Shown: in pieces, positions 20,255 through 30,893 of the stretch
How positions within the stretch are numbered: the stretch's first letter is position 1
Layout of the letters: each line of letters opens with the position of its first letter
NCBI GenBank assembly: GCA_018873225.1
Contig: JAEILZ010000002.1
Location: 1,054,001 to 1,118,000 of the forward strand
Reading direction: 5' to 3'
Origin: [Phialemoniopsis] sp. UDSM-2020
Taxonomy: Eukaryota > Ascomycota > Sordariomycetes > Thyridiales > Thyridiaceae
DNA length: 64,000 nt
Notes under the pieces: generated by a model
Databases searched by the model: none
Seen by the model: the letters and a program-made list of their open reading frames with translations, nothing else
Told to the model about the DNA's origin: nothing
Made by a program: the position numbers and the translations under genes

Positions 20255-21430
20255 ATTGAAGGGTGTTTGCAATTCGATTGACATATTATCACGATTTTTA
20301 TTTTATTGACGAGGAAAGCTATGTTTGTTTGGACGGGTGAGGAGGGCCAACCCGTTGCCATTGCTGACGATACTCTACGTAACTAAAGCGGCGGCTCAAG
20401 TTGCCCAAGTAAACCGGTACTGATGTGCACCTTGATGAAACAAGAGATTTATGTCAGCTTGCCGCCGCAATGCATCCGCAACCTGTCGATAAAACACAAA
20501 AATTGATGCTTTGTATGCCTGTGCATGGGTGGACCCGACTCAGAATGGAGATATGCTCCCGAAACCCACCTTGAAGTTCGAGAGATATGTACAGCGAGAC
20601 AGGGCTGCCAGACAGTCTCACAAAAATGAGAGTCTGAGACTTGAAAAAGCACATGCTCTCAGGTACGGAGTAGCCTGTGGGAGGGTGCCTACAAAAAACA
20701 TAAAAACAAAAATGAAAGTGCAAGCAAAAACGTACAACACCGAGAATTCCCCAGTCGTCACCGACCTGAGTACTAGTTCAGCGATTGGCAGCTTATCTAT
20801 GGGAGAGCGGACGGGATCCCGAGTTTTCTACCATCTATGGTCGTACGTGGAGGGAAAGGTCTTCAAAATCATCTATATATGGAATCTTGAACGTCCATAG
20901 TGCCCGTTGAACGAAGAGTAACCTTGTACCAGAGCCTACTTCATTTTCAGCTAGAACAATTTCAAAATCTTCACTAAAAACAAAAATATCATTATTGCAG
21001 TGGTCACTTACCTCGTCTATTAGTAACCATATGGCAACTATAGTGACAAAAAAGCGAACACTTATGACTGTCGGTCCATCCCTATGTACGACAATCATTC
21101 AGCCGTCAACACGCGTGTTGAGATCCCAATTCGACCGTCTCAACTATTTATTGTTCGGCGACCACAGCCACAAAAGAAAAAACTACCGATGGCGGTGCTT
21201 CCAATCATGCCATACATAAACACTTCGCCCTGCAGGTCATGTGCTTCGCACACCCAGCCAATGAGACAAGATGTGGTGCTGGCTGCCTCAAGGCGTCTTT
21301 GAGGCTGTGCTCAGCCTTTCCAATTTGAAATTTTATTTTCTTCCCCATGCTCTCCCCCAAGAACCAGGTCTCTCCATTCCAAATTTCTCATGTATGCTTC
21401 ATCACACGCACCTTGCTCTGGAACGCTGCA
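20255..21430. other. gene-poor stretch
   Basis: About 1.2 kb, AT-richer than average, with short runs of A and no protein signature on either strand. It forms the upstream region of the HET gene. A degenerate repeat origin is possible but not demonstrable by eye. Confidence 0.4.
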
Positions 21431-23524
21431 ATGGAGCTGTACGAATACAGCAAACTGGATCGGTCGACGGACACTTTCCGCCTGATTCGTCTATTCAAAG
21501 GCCCTCGCGAAACTGCACTGAAGTGTGCGATCTTTCAGAGTTCCCTGCACGATGAAGCTAAATTGGAATATGAAGCCTTATCTTACACCTGGGGCGATAA
21601 GGTCTTCCTCTGGTACATCTATGTCGATGATGGCACTCGCCTGCCGATATCACACAACTTGTACATAGCCCTGCTCAACCTGAGGCATACCAGCGAGGAT
21701 CGCATACTATGGATTGATGCAATTTGTATCAATCAGACCGATGACAAGGAGCGAGGGCATCAAGTCGGCATGATGAGGCACATATACCAGAAAGCTCGAT
21801 GTGTCTTGATTTGGTTGGGTGGCAATACCGAGCCAACAGACGCCTTCCTTGATGCGGCAGAACTACTTGCCAGACGGGCGAGAGATTTCGAAAAGCGATC
21901 CTTTTCAACTCTTTCTGAGCATTGGCAGGTCATTTTAGACCAGTCAACGCCCGAGCAGCAGCAGAAATGGCGGGAAGGTGCGAGACAGCTTCTACGAAGG
22001 CCTTATTTCCGCCGTGTCTGGATCGTACAGGAGGTTTCAAGTGCCGGAAGCGCCACGGTCGTGTGCGGCCCGAAGTCTGTATCAACAAGGATCTTTGCGC
22101 TGCTCTTACGCACGGTGGACGCCAAGACAACAGGCACTGCAATTCATGTTTTGAATGCGATGCCCAATGCACTGCGGGACGAAAGTTCGCTTGACCTGTG
22201 GACACTTTTGATGAGGTTTGGCAATGCAGAAGCGTCTGATGATCGCGACCGGGTTTATGCCTTACTAGGACTCGCATCGGATTGTGGCGATGGTAGCGTT
22301 CTGCAGCCCGACTATGAACTCGAGCTGTCGCAGGTCATTCAAAACACGGCGTGCTTTCTTTTGTTCAAGAAAGAGATGAGCCTTCCACTCGGATTATTTT
22401 CCTCTTGGACTATCGACAAATTGCTTCGACACATGCGAGACGGTCGCCTGGCCCAAGAGGCACTCATATGGGCAGCTACAGCAGGGGCGAATGAAATGCT
22501 GGAAGTACTTATCAGTCCAGGACAAAATGGAGTCGACATGAACACTGAACTGGTAGGGCATGTGAACATCAATAGAAGCATTCCAGGACTTGGCTCATTA
22601 TTGTGCACACTGGTCAAGCGGCAGAACATCCGGCTGCTTCAGGCTATACTCCAATGCCCCGACCTTGAAGTCAATCAACCAGACTGTCAGCAGGTCGACA
22701 ACCGTTCTACCTATCTTACTCCACACCCAGATAGCCTAGATGATGAGGACGAACAAAGACCTGAGGGCGACAATCTAGCCCTTCATGTCAATACCGCCGA
22801 CCACTCGACTGTGTCCGACGATGACTCGGACATTCCTTTACTAGATGACAGAAGAGACATGGGCTGCGATCGATGGCCTAAAGAGGGAAACGATTCAGCG
22901 CTTGGCATCGCTATTCGAACGGGACAACAGCAAATGATCAAAATACTGCTAGAACATCCAGACATCAACGTCTTGCATCGAGGTCAAGCTGACCAGACAC
23001 TATTGTCGATAGCAGCGGAAGAGGGCGATGTGGGCACTGTTAAGCTTATACTACAGAAGATGGGCTCTTCAGAGCATCCATATTCCCAACTTGCTCTTTA
23101 TCAAGCTCTTAATGTTGCTGCAGCCTCTCGTAACATGCACCTCTTCGAGCTATTCCTAGCCAGAGGTGCTTGCCTAGAGACGGCTTTCCGATACGCATCC
23201 ACCATAGCTTCTGAGCGACCTGGGGTTGCCACAAATGAGGATATCCTCTCATTTTTGAGCGGCAAGATATCCGACGCAGACCTACGCGAGAGACTGTTGT
23301 TGTGGGCTCGGGAGTCAAATTATGAAGCGTCAGTTGCCGTACTGCTCACCGTCGTCCCGGAGAGCAAAGCATCACTTTACGATAAGACCACGGCACTGCT
23401 GCGACTGAATCGCGTTCCGTCAACTGCGATCAATACACTACTATGGTCGGCTGAATGGGCTTACATGAAGATCAAGATAGCTTCTCGCCGGCTCAGGTGT
23501 CTCGTTGGACGACTAGTCCGCTGA
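21431..23524 (+). CDS. HET-domain protein with C-terminal ankyrin repeats
   Basis: An intronless 697-aa protein. I chose MELYEYSKLD at 21431 over an ATG 84 nt upstream because HET proteins begin close to such YxY-L motifs. HET landmarks are YEALSYTWGD, RILWIDAICINQTD, HIYQKARCVLIWLGG and RVWIVQEVSSA, with DRDRVYALLGLAS after the core. The C-terminal half carries ankyrin-like units: ALIWAATAGANEMLEVLI, LLCTLVKRQNIRLLQAILQ, ALGIAIRTGQQQMIKILLEH and LLSIAAEEGDVGTVKLIL, interrupted by an acidic linker around residues 430-480. HET proteins act in nonself recognition and regulated cell death in filamentous ascomycetes. The partner is unknown. There is no obvious neighbour such as a NLR or patatin gene. 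Confidence 0.92.
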   Translation: MELYEYSKLDRSTDTFRLIRLFKGPRETALKCAIFQSSLHDEAKLEYEALSYTWGDKVFLWYIYVDDGTRLPISHNLYIALLNLRHTSEDRILWIDAICINQTDDKERGHQVGMMRHIYQKARCVLIWLGGNTEPTDAFLDAAELLARRARDFEKRSFSTLSEHWQVILDQSTPEQQQKWREGARQLLRRPYFRRVWIVQEVSSAGSATVVCGPKSVSTRIFALLLRTVDAKTTGTAIHVLNAMPNALRDESSLDLWTLLMRFGNAEASDDRDRVYALLGLASDCGDGSVLQPDYELELSQVIQNTACFLLFKKEMSLPLGLFSSWTIDKLLRHMRDGRLAQEALIWAATAGANEMLEVLISPGQNGVDMNTELVGHVNINRSIPGLGSLLCTLVKRQNIRLLQAILQCPDLEVNQPDCQQVDNRSTYLTPHPDSLDDEDEQRPEGDNLALHVNTADHSTVSDDDSDIPLLDDRRDMGCDRWPKEGNDSALGIAIRTGQQQMIKILLEHPDINVLHRGQADQTLLSIAAEEGDVGTVKLILQKMGSSEHPYSQLALYQALNVAAASRNMHLFELFLARGACLETAFRYASTIASERPGVATNEDILSFLSGKISDADLRERLLLWARESNYEASVAVLLTVVPESKASLYDKTTALLRLNRVPSTAINTLLWSAEWAYMKIKIASRRLRCLVGRLVR

Positions 23525-23616
23525 AGACAACAGTTCTTATGGCAACATGCGGCTGATCAGAGGTTGCCAAATCCTTAGTCGACTCAAGTGCTGGCACAAG
23601 GACTTACCTGACCAAT

Positions 23617-23879
23617 GATAACTATTTACTGGAGCAAGAAAATACTTCTCTGTGTTTCCGAAAACGGTGCCACCTTGAGATCGTGCGTGTTCTGTTCTGC
23701 ATTGGCTCTGGGGCAGAAGCACGGCTGTCACGGCGACGCACCTCAACCGGTCGAGATCTGTGGTAGAACTTACCTAGGCAGGCACTGATGTTCGTGCTGC
23801 CGATTCTCAGAAGCTCACTATCCTTCCAAACGCGACGCGTTATCAGAAGGAGGATGTGGTATCTTTGCTGTCGGGCTGA
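23617..23879 (+). pseudogene. ankyrin-like relic downstream of the HET gene
   Basis: Two short translated pieces in different frames resemble ankyrin and HET-tail sequence. CHLEIVRVLFCIGSGAEARL at about 23665-23730 looks like an ankyrin helix pair. RYQKEDVVSLLSG at 23839-23876 parallels the HET protein's GVATNEDILSFLSG. No start codon, intact frame or convincing splice site joins them. The likely origin is a decayed copy or an old extension of the neighbouring gene's C-terminus. Confidence 0.35.
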
Positions 23880-24317
23880 AGGGAAACTTTCCACAATCCT
23901 AGGAAGCTATCTGATGTATTGTAGCTGAGACGCATTTTGAGATGCGATAGTGTCACTGTTGTCACTATGTCCCTAGCCCAACTGGACCCCTTGGAATGAC
24001 GTGAAAGCACCCTGGCGAATTCCCTATCTTATTTCCAAGATGGGCGACTGTTACGTTACTCGCAGCAATCAGACGGTCAATAGGACTTCGCAGAGAATGC
24101 TACAGAGCGTCATCTTGCCTTGTTCTTTTTCACTAGTAGGTCATCAACACATTGTGTGTAAGAGGCGCAACTGCTTAAAGGGTAGTATGTATTGGATCTC
24201 GTTCCTTGCTCTTGATAATGCAACGTAGGCATGTGACTTCGTTCCAATTGTGTGACGCTCATGGCCACGTGGTCTCAGACAGGCTTCCTACACGACCTCA
24301 CCAAACATTTTCCACAC
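23880..24317. other. intergenic, no gene seen
   Basis: 438 bp between the relic and the 3' end of the Arg/Ser-rich gene. No supported coding sequence. Confidence 0.4.
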
Positions 24318-25465
24318 CTAGAGTCTATCACTGCCGATGGGTGGACGAGGCAGTTGAATGGGAGGACTCTGATCGTTCAAGAGAACCCTGCCGGAGCGCC
24401 CACCCCGGGGGCGAGTGTGCTCAGCGGTCTCCCAGTCCCACGCCAGCCATTTATCCCGTCCGCTCACCATCTTTACTGGTATGCCCTCGGCTGCCTCGGC
24501 GCTCTCAGGTATTGAGGCTCCCCTGCCATGGCGAACTCTTGTCGACCTGGACCTGTCTCCGGCCATGTCGGTCTCCCTTTGCTCGTCTTGCCGTGTCGGC
24601 AAGTCTTGTCCGTGGCTGTTGTAGGCTGACCTTCGACGACGTTGTGAACCTCGCTCGGCATCGCAGTCAACCTGAGCAATGCGTGCTAGTCCATGGTCAT
24701 GATATCGTTGATCCTGGTCCTCCTGTCGTGAAGTCGAGCCACGGCTCGTTCGTGAGGCTTGGTCATGTCGTCGACGGTCGGAGTATCTTGGTTCAGGAGC
24801 ATGGCGTCTTGTGGGAGGCTCAGGGTCACCTGTGATCGGCTCGTCATAGATTGTTGTCAATCTGCTCCATCGCCTGAGCGTGAGTTTGATTAACAGTTGT
24901 CCCGGTCTTCCACGATGGTCAACTCATTCTCTCTGTATTGTGCCTTCAACTTACCTATATCCTGCCGGAGGTGGAGCACTCGGCGGGTGTCTTGGTGGTG
25001 ATGGAGATCGAGACCACGGGGAAGAAGATCGTCGGCGAGAGGACTTGGCTCTATAGTCTGGGCAATCATCATGGTCCTGAGTATGGCGGTGTCTAGAGTG
25101 TATCTTAGTCTCTGAACTTCCTTTTCGCTTGCTGTCGCGGTCGTCGCCCCTGGAGTCTCGGCTTCTTGAAGACCTCGACCGATGGTGATGTCTGTGGCGA
25201 CGGCCATCACTGGCCTCGTGTCTCGAGCGATCATCGGAGCTGTAAGTATCTCTATCCCTACCCGAGGGAGCTGGCGCCGACGCCGAGATATGTGTTGCAT
25301 CGCAGGCGTCTTTTCCGTCAATATGGCTGGAGCAATGATCAGACCAAGCCTATGCTTCAAATGCGAGTCTCCATCTTTGAGAACTTACCGTCCGTTAGGA
25401 TAACACTCGTATCCACATCCTCCACAGGAGTATCGATACTCCCAAATCCTTCTTGAATCAGCCAT
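24318..25465 (-). CDS. Arg/Ser-rich protein with N-terminal Cys/Gly motif
   Basis: Three exons (25465..25389, 25239..24955, 24861..24318) join in phase to 301 aa. The N-terminus MADSRRIWEYRYSC continues with GGCGYECYPNG, a compact Cys motif with too few ligands for a classical zinc finger. Exon 2 is strongly RS/RH-biased (HRHHHRSRSSRSRDSRGDDR, then SSRRRSSSPWSRSPSPPRHP), resembling SR-protein tails that are phosphorylated in nuclear speckles. Exon 3 continues with basic and acidic low complexity and no known domain. There is no RRM, so a splicing-factor call is not justified. A nuclear, disordered role is the only inference offered. Confidence 0.55.
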
Positions 25466-26407
25466 TCTGAGTTCTGTCAATTAGGGAATTTGAATATGAC
25501 TTGGAAAAACTATAAAAAGGAGAAGCAGGAACACAAGTATTTATAGACAGAGAAAGAAAGGTAACAGAAGTGATCATTGTGCAACGTATAAGTGTCGGTT
25601 TGGCTATGAGCTCACAAGTAATCGGTGCAGCCTTCATCAGGGAGTGAGCATCACTGGAGTTAGCCTGGCAAGTCGTTGCATATACGGCACATGTAAACTG
25701 TGGTACGAAGTCACTGGCAAGATACGTACCACACATCATGTGGTCCCAAACCTGTCATGGCCGTCGAAATAGCCCGTGACGTGTTCAACAGGCCTAATTC
25801 GGACATCAAGACAACATGTACACCATGTGTGTGGGAGGTTTCACGAAAGGCTGCATGAGTCCGGCAGTCACACTTGTACATGTAATCCGGCGAGAAGCGG
25901 AGTGTTTTCTTTGGCGATACACGTGCAATGACATAATGATACAAACCTCTTGCTTTGCTTTACTGACAGGGGAGTTCCTAAATCAAGTGGTTGCTCATCC
26001 ATCTCATGCTAGCCAGCGTTGGTCGAGTCCGCCCACAAGGCACTGGATGTTGCGAAGGTGTCATAGATGGCAATGAACCTGAATGACCTCGACTTGCGAA
26101 TATGACTCAAAGTGTTCCTACTTGGCTGTCACAGAAGAACGAGACCAGGCATTTGCATCAGAAGAGATGTCAGCCATGGAAACACCGGGGGACCCATAAC
26201 GGCCGTGCCAAGCCGGGGTCAAGCGCAGCAAACCGTTGCCGAAATCGGCACCGAGGGGTTCGCGTCGCCGGTCCCGTGACATGCCACCATCGACCTCACC
26301 GGCTACCTGATCGGGATTGTGCAATCGTATATATAAAAGCCAACGCGATTCTTGACACAGCATTCAACGGATGAGGCCTTGATTTGAGCAATCAAAAGAT
26401 TGGCAAG
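25466..26407. other. intergenic, promoter region of the methyltransferase
   Basis: 942 bp without a supported gene. The right end has a TATATATAAAAG box at about 26328-26338, some 70 bp before the methyltransferase start. Confidence 0.45.
26328..26338 (+). promoter_or_regulatory. TATA box of the methyltransferase
   Basis: A run of TATATATAAAA lies 70-80 bp upstream of ATG 26408, which is a good position for a fungal TATA element. Confidence 0.5.
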
Positions 26408-27297
26408 ATGGCGGACACAGCCGACTACAAAGCGTGGCGGTACCAGCAGGAGCTGCCTGGCGACAAGGACAACCTCGAGCGCGCCTTCCATCTTCTCGAG
26501 ACCTACAGCGGCATCCCTCGCGACCAGGTCGAGGAACACGTTCGAGGTGTCGTAAGTACTAGTCATTCTACGGATATTTGAAATTGCCTGATGCTGACGT
26601 TCTCGATCCTTAGCGAGACAAAGCGTGGACTGTGTACCACTATCCCTGCATCGGCCGCTGGCGCTTCCTAGACCTCTACTTGTCGGCGACTTCCTACTAC
26701 CCGGACATCCTGCACACTGTTACCAGTGATGCCGCTGACTCAGGCGTATTCATCGACGTCGGGTGCTGTTTCGGACAGGTGCTGCGGCAGCTCGTCGCCG
26801 ACGGCGTTTCGCCTTCGAAGCTCGTTGGCGTCGACCTCCGCCCCGAGTTCGTCCAGCTCGGGTACGAGCTCTTCCGCGACCAGGACCGTGCGCCCGCAAA
26901 GTTTCTCACGGCGGATCTGCTCAGCGGCGAGGGCGGCGAGGAGCTCAACGGCACGGCGAGCATCGTGCACGCGGCGAGTGTGTTTCATCTATTCGGCTGG
27001 GAAGACCAGGTCAAGCTCGGAGTGCGCGTGACGAAGCTCTTCAGGCCACAGGGCGAGGCGGTGGTGTATGGAAGGCAGGTCGGGAATCGCGAGCCGAAGG
27101 ATCATGCAGAGCACGCGGCGTTGGGTATGGGGAGGTACCATCATAACCAGGAGACGTGGCAGAAGCTGTGGGACGAAGTCGGGGGCTTGACAGGGACGAA
27201 GTGGAAGGTTGAAGCGGAGTTGATTAATCTTATTCCTGACTCGGAGGAGATCAAGAGAACGGGCATTCGTTTTGCTGTGAGAAGACTGGACGCGTAG
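26408..27297 (+). CDS. SAM-dependent methyltransferase, AusD-like family
   Basis: Two exons (26408..26551, 26614..27297) give 275 aa. The N-terminus has HLLETYSGIPRDQVEEHV, then RDKAWTVYHYPCIGRWRFLD. These are hallmarks of the fungal family that includes the meroterpenoid methyltransferases AusD and relatives. Motif I is VFIDVGCCFGQVLRQL, and the acidic loop is LVGVDLRPEFVQLGYELFRD. A later strand reads SIVHAASVFHLFGWEDQ. No polyketide synthase, prenyltransferase or cyclase gene lies beside it in this window, so it is an orphan relative to known meroterpenoid clusters. It probably O-methylates a carboxyl or hydroxyl group of a small molecule in the cytosol. Confidence 0.88.
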
Positions 27298-30200
27298 GTA
27301 GACGGTAGGCTGTCCTGAAAGATGGTGCTTACCTTGAGTGCCACACCATGATTGAAGCTTCGCGACCTGTAAAATGCTACAGTGAGGTCCTTAGCCCTCA
27401 AAATTACACTTGATGGATTTCAATCGCAAGTAATGGCAAACAAGGTCCAGTTGGCCAGGAGGCCGGATGGGATATCGAGCCACCTGGCCTTTCGGTCCAG
27501 CAGCTCATCGCACGGTCAGGGCACGACATGTCGTATCGATAGTTCAGAGGGATTCTGTTGGCAGGAAATGAGTACCTGGATGTTGAACGAGAAACAACCC
27601 GTGGAAAGGACTGCGTGCATGCCTTTTGCTTGGCGGTGGTGAAGTGATTCGCACTTGCCATCAATGTAACTTCCTCGGGGGGTAAGCAGGGCCAGGCAGC
27701 ATCGTCACACACAAAATTGCAGTGCAATTTCCTCAACCTTACAGAACACCAGGATTTCTCTGAAAATGTTTTGCGAATCAGTTCAAACAGCTTGCAAACT
27801 GCGATGCCAGCTTGCATTGCCCATCTCCAAGTTCGCTGCTCAATCCCGGGGTGTCTAGATCCGACGTGCATCGGAGAAAATGCACGAATCAAGGTGTTGC
27901 TTGGCCAGACTGGCCCTGGTCCCGAGTGCGACACTCGAGCACGCTGCCAAACACCGGATCCCACCGCCGGACGCCAGTCCCTGAACCCAGCTTGCGCATC
28001 GCATTACTACGGACCTGCAGCCCTATCAAACATGGATCTCTATCGCGACTCCCTGACGGCAATTCTCGTCCGCAATGCCGCACCGCTCTCGGCCAGCACG
28101 CACTCGTACGCAAGCGCGGCCACTTTCGTCCACTTTCGCAGGTTGGAAATGCCACGTGAAATTTACGAAACTGTCGTGGCAGAAGGACCGAGGCAAATAT
28201 CAGCATCCCAAGAGACCCAGAACAAGCGATGCGCAGGTCGGGGCGGCTGCCCCAGGCTGTTTGAGCGGCATCCTGCGGAAAGCAGATCCCCACACAAGTC
28301 GATGGGCGATATTCGGTCCTTAAGACAATGCAATTTTCTACGCGAAAGCAATATCATTACGGTCGGTGTAAACCCGGGACAATCCTTTGCGGATATGCGA
28401 AAGAGCGATCGGCCTACAATGAGCCTCCTGGCGCTGTCGCAGGAGGTAGCATCCCATCATGCGCAGGGAACCACGACCGCCGCCGCCGCCCGCACAAAAG
28501 GATTTGGAAGCGGCTGAAGTGTCGTCGTTGTCGTCGTCGGCCAAGGGGCCCGAAAAAAAATGCAGGGTTCTGGACGTGAGATCTGGTCTGGGGGACCCAT
28601 CGATCAATGTCAGATTTGGAGTTCCAGTTGGGGTTGCGTGGGTGCACGGGGGCGTCTTGTCCTGGCTCCGACACAAGGTAATGCTACCGTGGCTGTGATA
28701 AGACGACGCCAATGCGGGGGATTGAGAAGGGCGAGAGACAGTGCAGAGGCTGAAGCAGATCTGCTGGCGGAACAATAGTTCTCACGAGCTTACATCGACC
28801 TCTCCCCCGAATCAATTTGCAGTCACTTCCCAGATGCAGATGCCGAGCCATGGACAACCCCGACAGACACCCCAATATGCGACTCCGAGGACGTTGGAGG
28901 TTGGTTGGGGAAGTCAGCAGCGCACACCACCCACGACGATACGACTGCCAGCGCCGCCTCCATCTAGTTCTTGACAGCGGGCAGCGTTCCACTCTTTTCT
29001 TCGACACTCGAAACACCCTTGCCAGCGAAACCACTATATTCTGCGCGTGCGACCAGCTGCACAGTCTGGTTCTCGTCTTCCGACTGGCGGCGCTAGAGGC
29101 AGTGGGTGGATGGCCCGGTATGAGTTCGATGGAGAGGGGCGTGACCAGCACTTTAAGCCCAAATGGCGGCTAAAAAGGGGGCGTGTGCAGCTTGTATGGG
29201 TGCGAAAGCCACGTTGTTTTGGCGGCTGTCGCTGCCGTCGTTCCATCCTGCCAAGGCCAAGAGACGCTTGCTGCTTGGGGCCAGTCCGCATCCCCGGACA
29301 CTCGATCTCGCGCTATTTCGCCTTGAAGGAAAAGAGGCCCGTTGCGCCGCCACTCCCGTGGAGCCCTCGACCCAGCAGGCGGACCATATTTCCTGGCTCG
29401 ATTCGTTTTTCGACACTAACCGATTACTCTACGCTTGTCTACCAGGGGCCCCAATAAACGACATCTGCCACTCTACTGATTGGGCCACTGGCCCCAAACG
29501 GCGGCGGAGGCGGCGGGCAATTCCTCCCATTTGTCGGCTCTGTATTTCGCATACGCATAGCCTGAGCAGCTTTCCCCATCTCGCGTGTCGGAACGTCTGC
29601 CATGCACAAAGGGTTCGACGGTACCACAAACCTCCAAACCATCGCTTGCTCTGGCTTGGCTTGGCTTGGCCGGCTACCTACCGTACTTACCGGACTGCTG
29701 ATGCGGGTTCGTCAAGACGAGACGGGACGATCATCGAGATAAAAAAGAAAGTACAGGGCCAATTCCCAACCGCGTCAATCTGCGACCCGGCCGGCCGATA
29801 GATACAAACACCTGTCCCGACTCGACTCCAGCGTGGCCCTCTTTTTTCTGCTGCTCTACGGCCCGTCAATTGATTCGCCCTCTGGCTCGCTGGAACCGCA
29901 CGCATGCCTCCAAGCTGTCACTTTTATTTTCCCTTTCTACGCTGCAGCTCATACATAGATGCCACCCCCTCGAGATAATATTTAAAACCACCAACGCGCC
30001 CTCCGTCGATCACTTGCCAACTAACACCAGAAGCGGATCAACGAGCGATCAATCAGGACCTTCTATCGACCACATTGAGCGCCGTGATCTAGATCTTAGG
30101 CGGAAAGTACGGATACACAGGGTCCGCAACGGACGAAGAAGCCAATGACGTTTGGGCTCTTTTAGGCTACCCTACCCGCTCCATTCGCTCCAGCAGAGAA

Positions 30201-30893
30201 GAACACTGTACGGAGAGAGCAAAAGAGACGCCGGTCCGCTTGGTTATCAATTTCAAAGGGACCCAGATCAGACCAACCAAAGAATCCACTCTGCCTCGTC
30301 CGGACTGCACCCGACGGAAGATTTTCAAACAAACAAAACCAACAACCTCTGTCGCCGGTTCACTTGACGGTCTTGAAACCAGTTTCCTCAATAATACCCG
30401 CGCCGTTGTTGGTGTCGCCTCATCTACACAATCTCTCACACAACACACATACACACACAGTGTACTGCACGGCACCGCGGCCTCTCGCCTGAACCCTTGC
30501 CTCTTTGTCATATTGACATTCTAGGCCAGTGATTTACCCACTTTGGCCGTCCGAGAAGCCGCATCCCCAATCCGCAATCCCCGTTCCAATTCCCCAAAAC
30601 AGATTCTCCCGACAGGGTGGCCTGGTCTAGTGTGTGTAGCCCACATAACCTTGAACCTTCGTTCCCACGGGGCAGCTTTGCATTTACACGCCACACATCC
30701 ATACAACCACAACCCATTTTCCCCACGCTCGCTTTTCTGCCTTTTCCTTTTCTTTCCGTTTCCTTTCCAGCTCGCGACGCGTGGAGAGCGAGATAAAGAG
30801 ACAAAAGAAGAGCAAATCGAACAGCTGTCATCGCAGATTCAAGGGACAAATAAGAAGACCTGCCTCCAGGTCTTTTTTCGCAAGTCGGTATCG
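27298..30893. other. 3.6-kb gene-poor region
   Basis: The longest stretch without a supported gene. Open frames exist (the longest about 27717-28517) but start without a good ATG. They have no motif and a composition like their other frames. The right part (about 30400-30890) is pyrimidine-rich with ACACAC tracts, resembling a long fungal promoter and 5' leader of the downstream SDR. TCGTCG and GGCGGC short repeats occur near 28520 and 29500. A non-coding RNA cannot be excluded. Confidence 0.4.

Noticed and set aside
24206..24835. A 209-residue plus-strand frame opposite exon 3 of the Arg/Ser-rich gene
   Set aside because: The minus-strand three-exon model joins exactly in phase and has coherent composition; the plus frame does not.
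27717..28517. A 266-residue plus-strand frame as a possible gene
   Set aside because: No ATG at a sensible place, no motif, and composition like the other frames of the same stretch.
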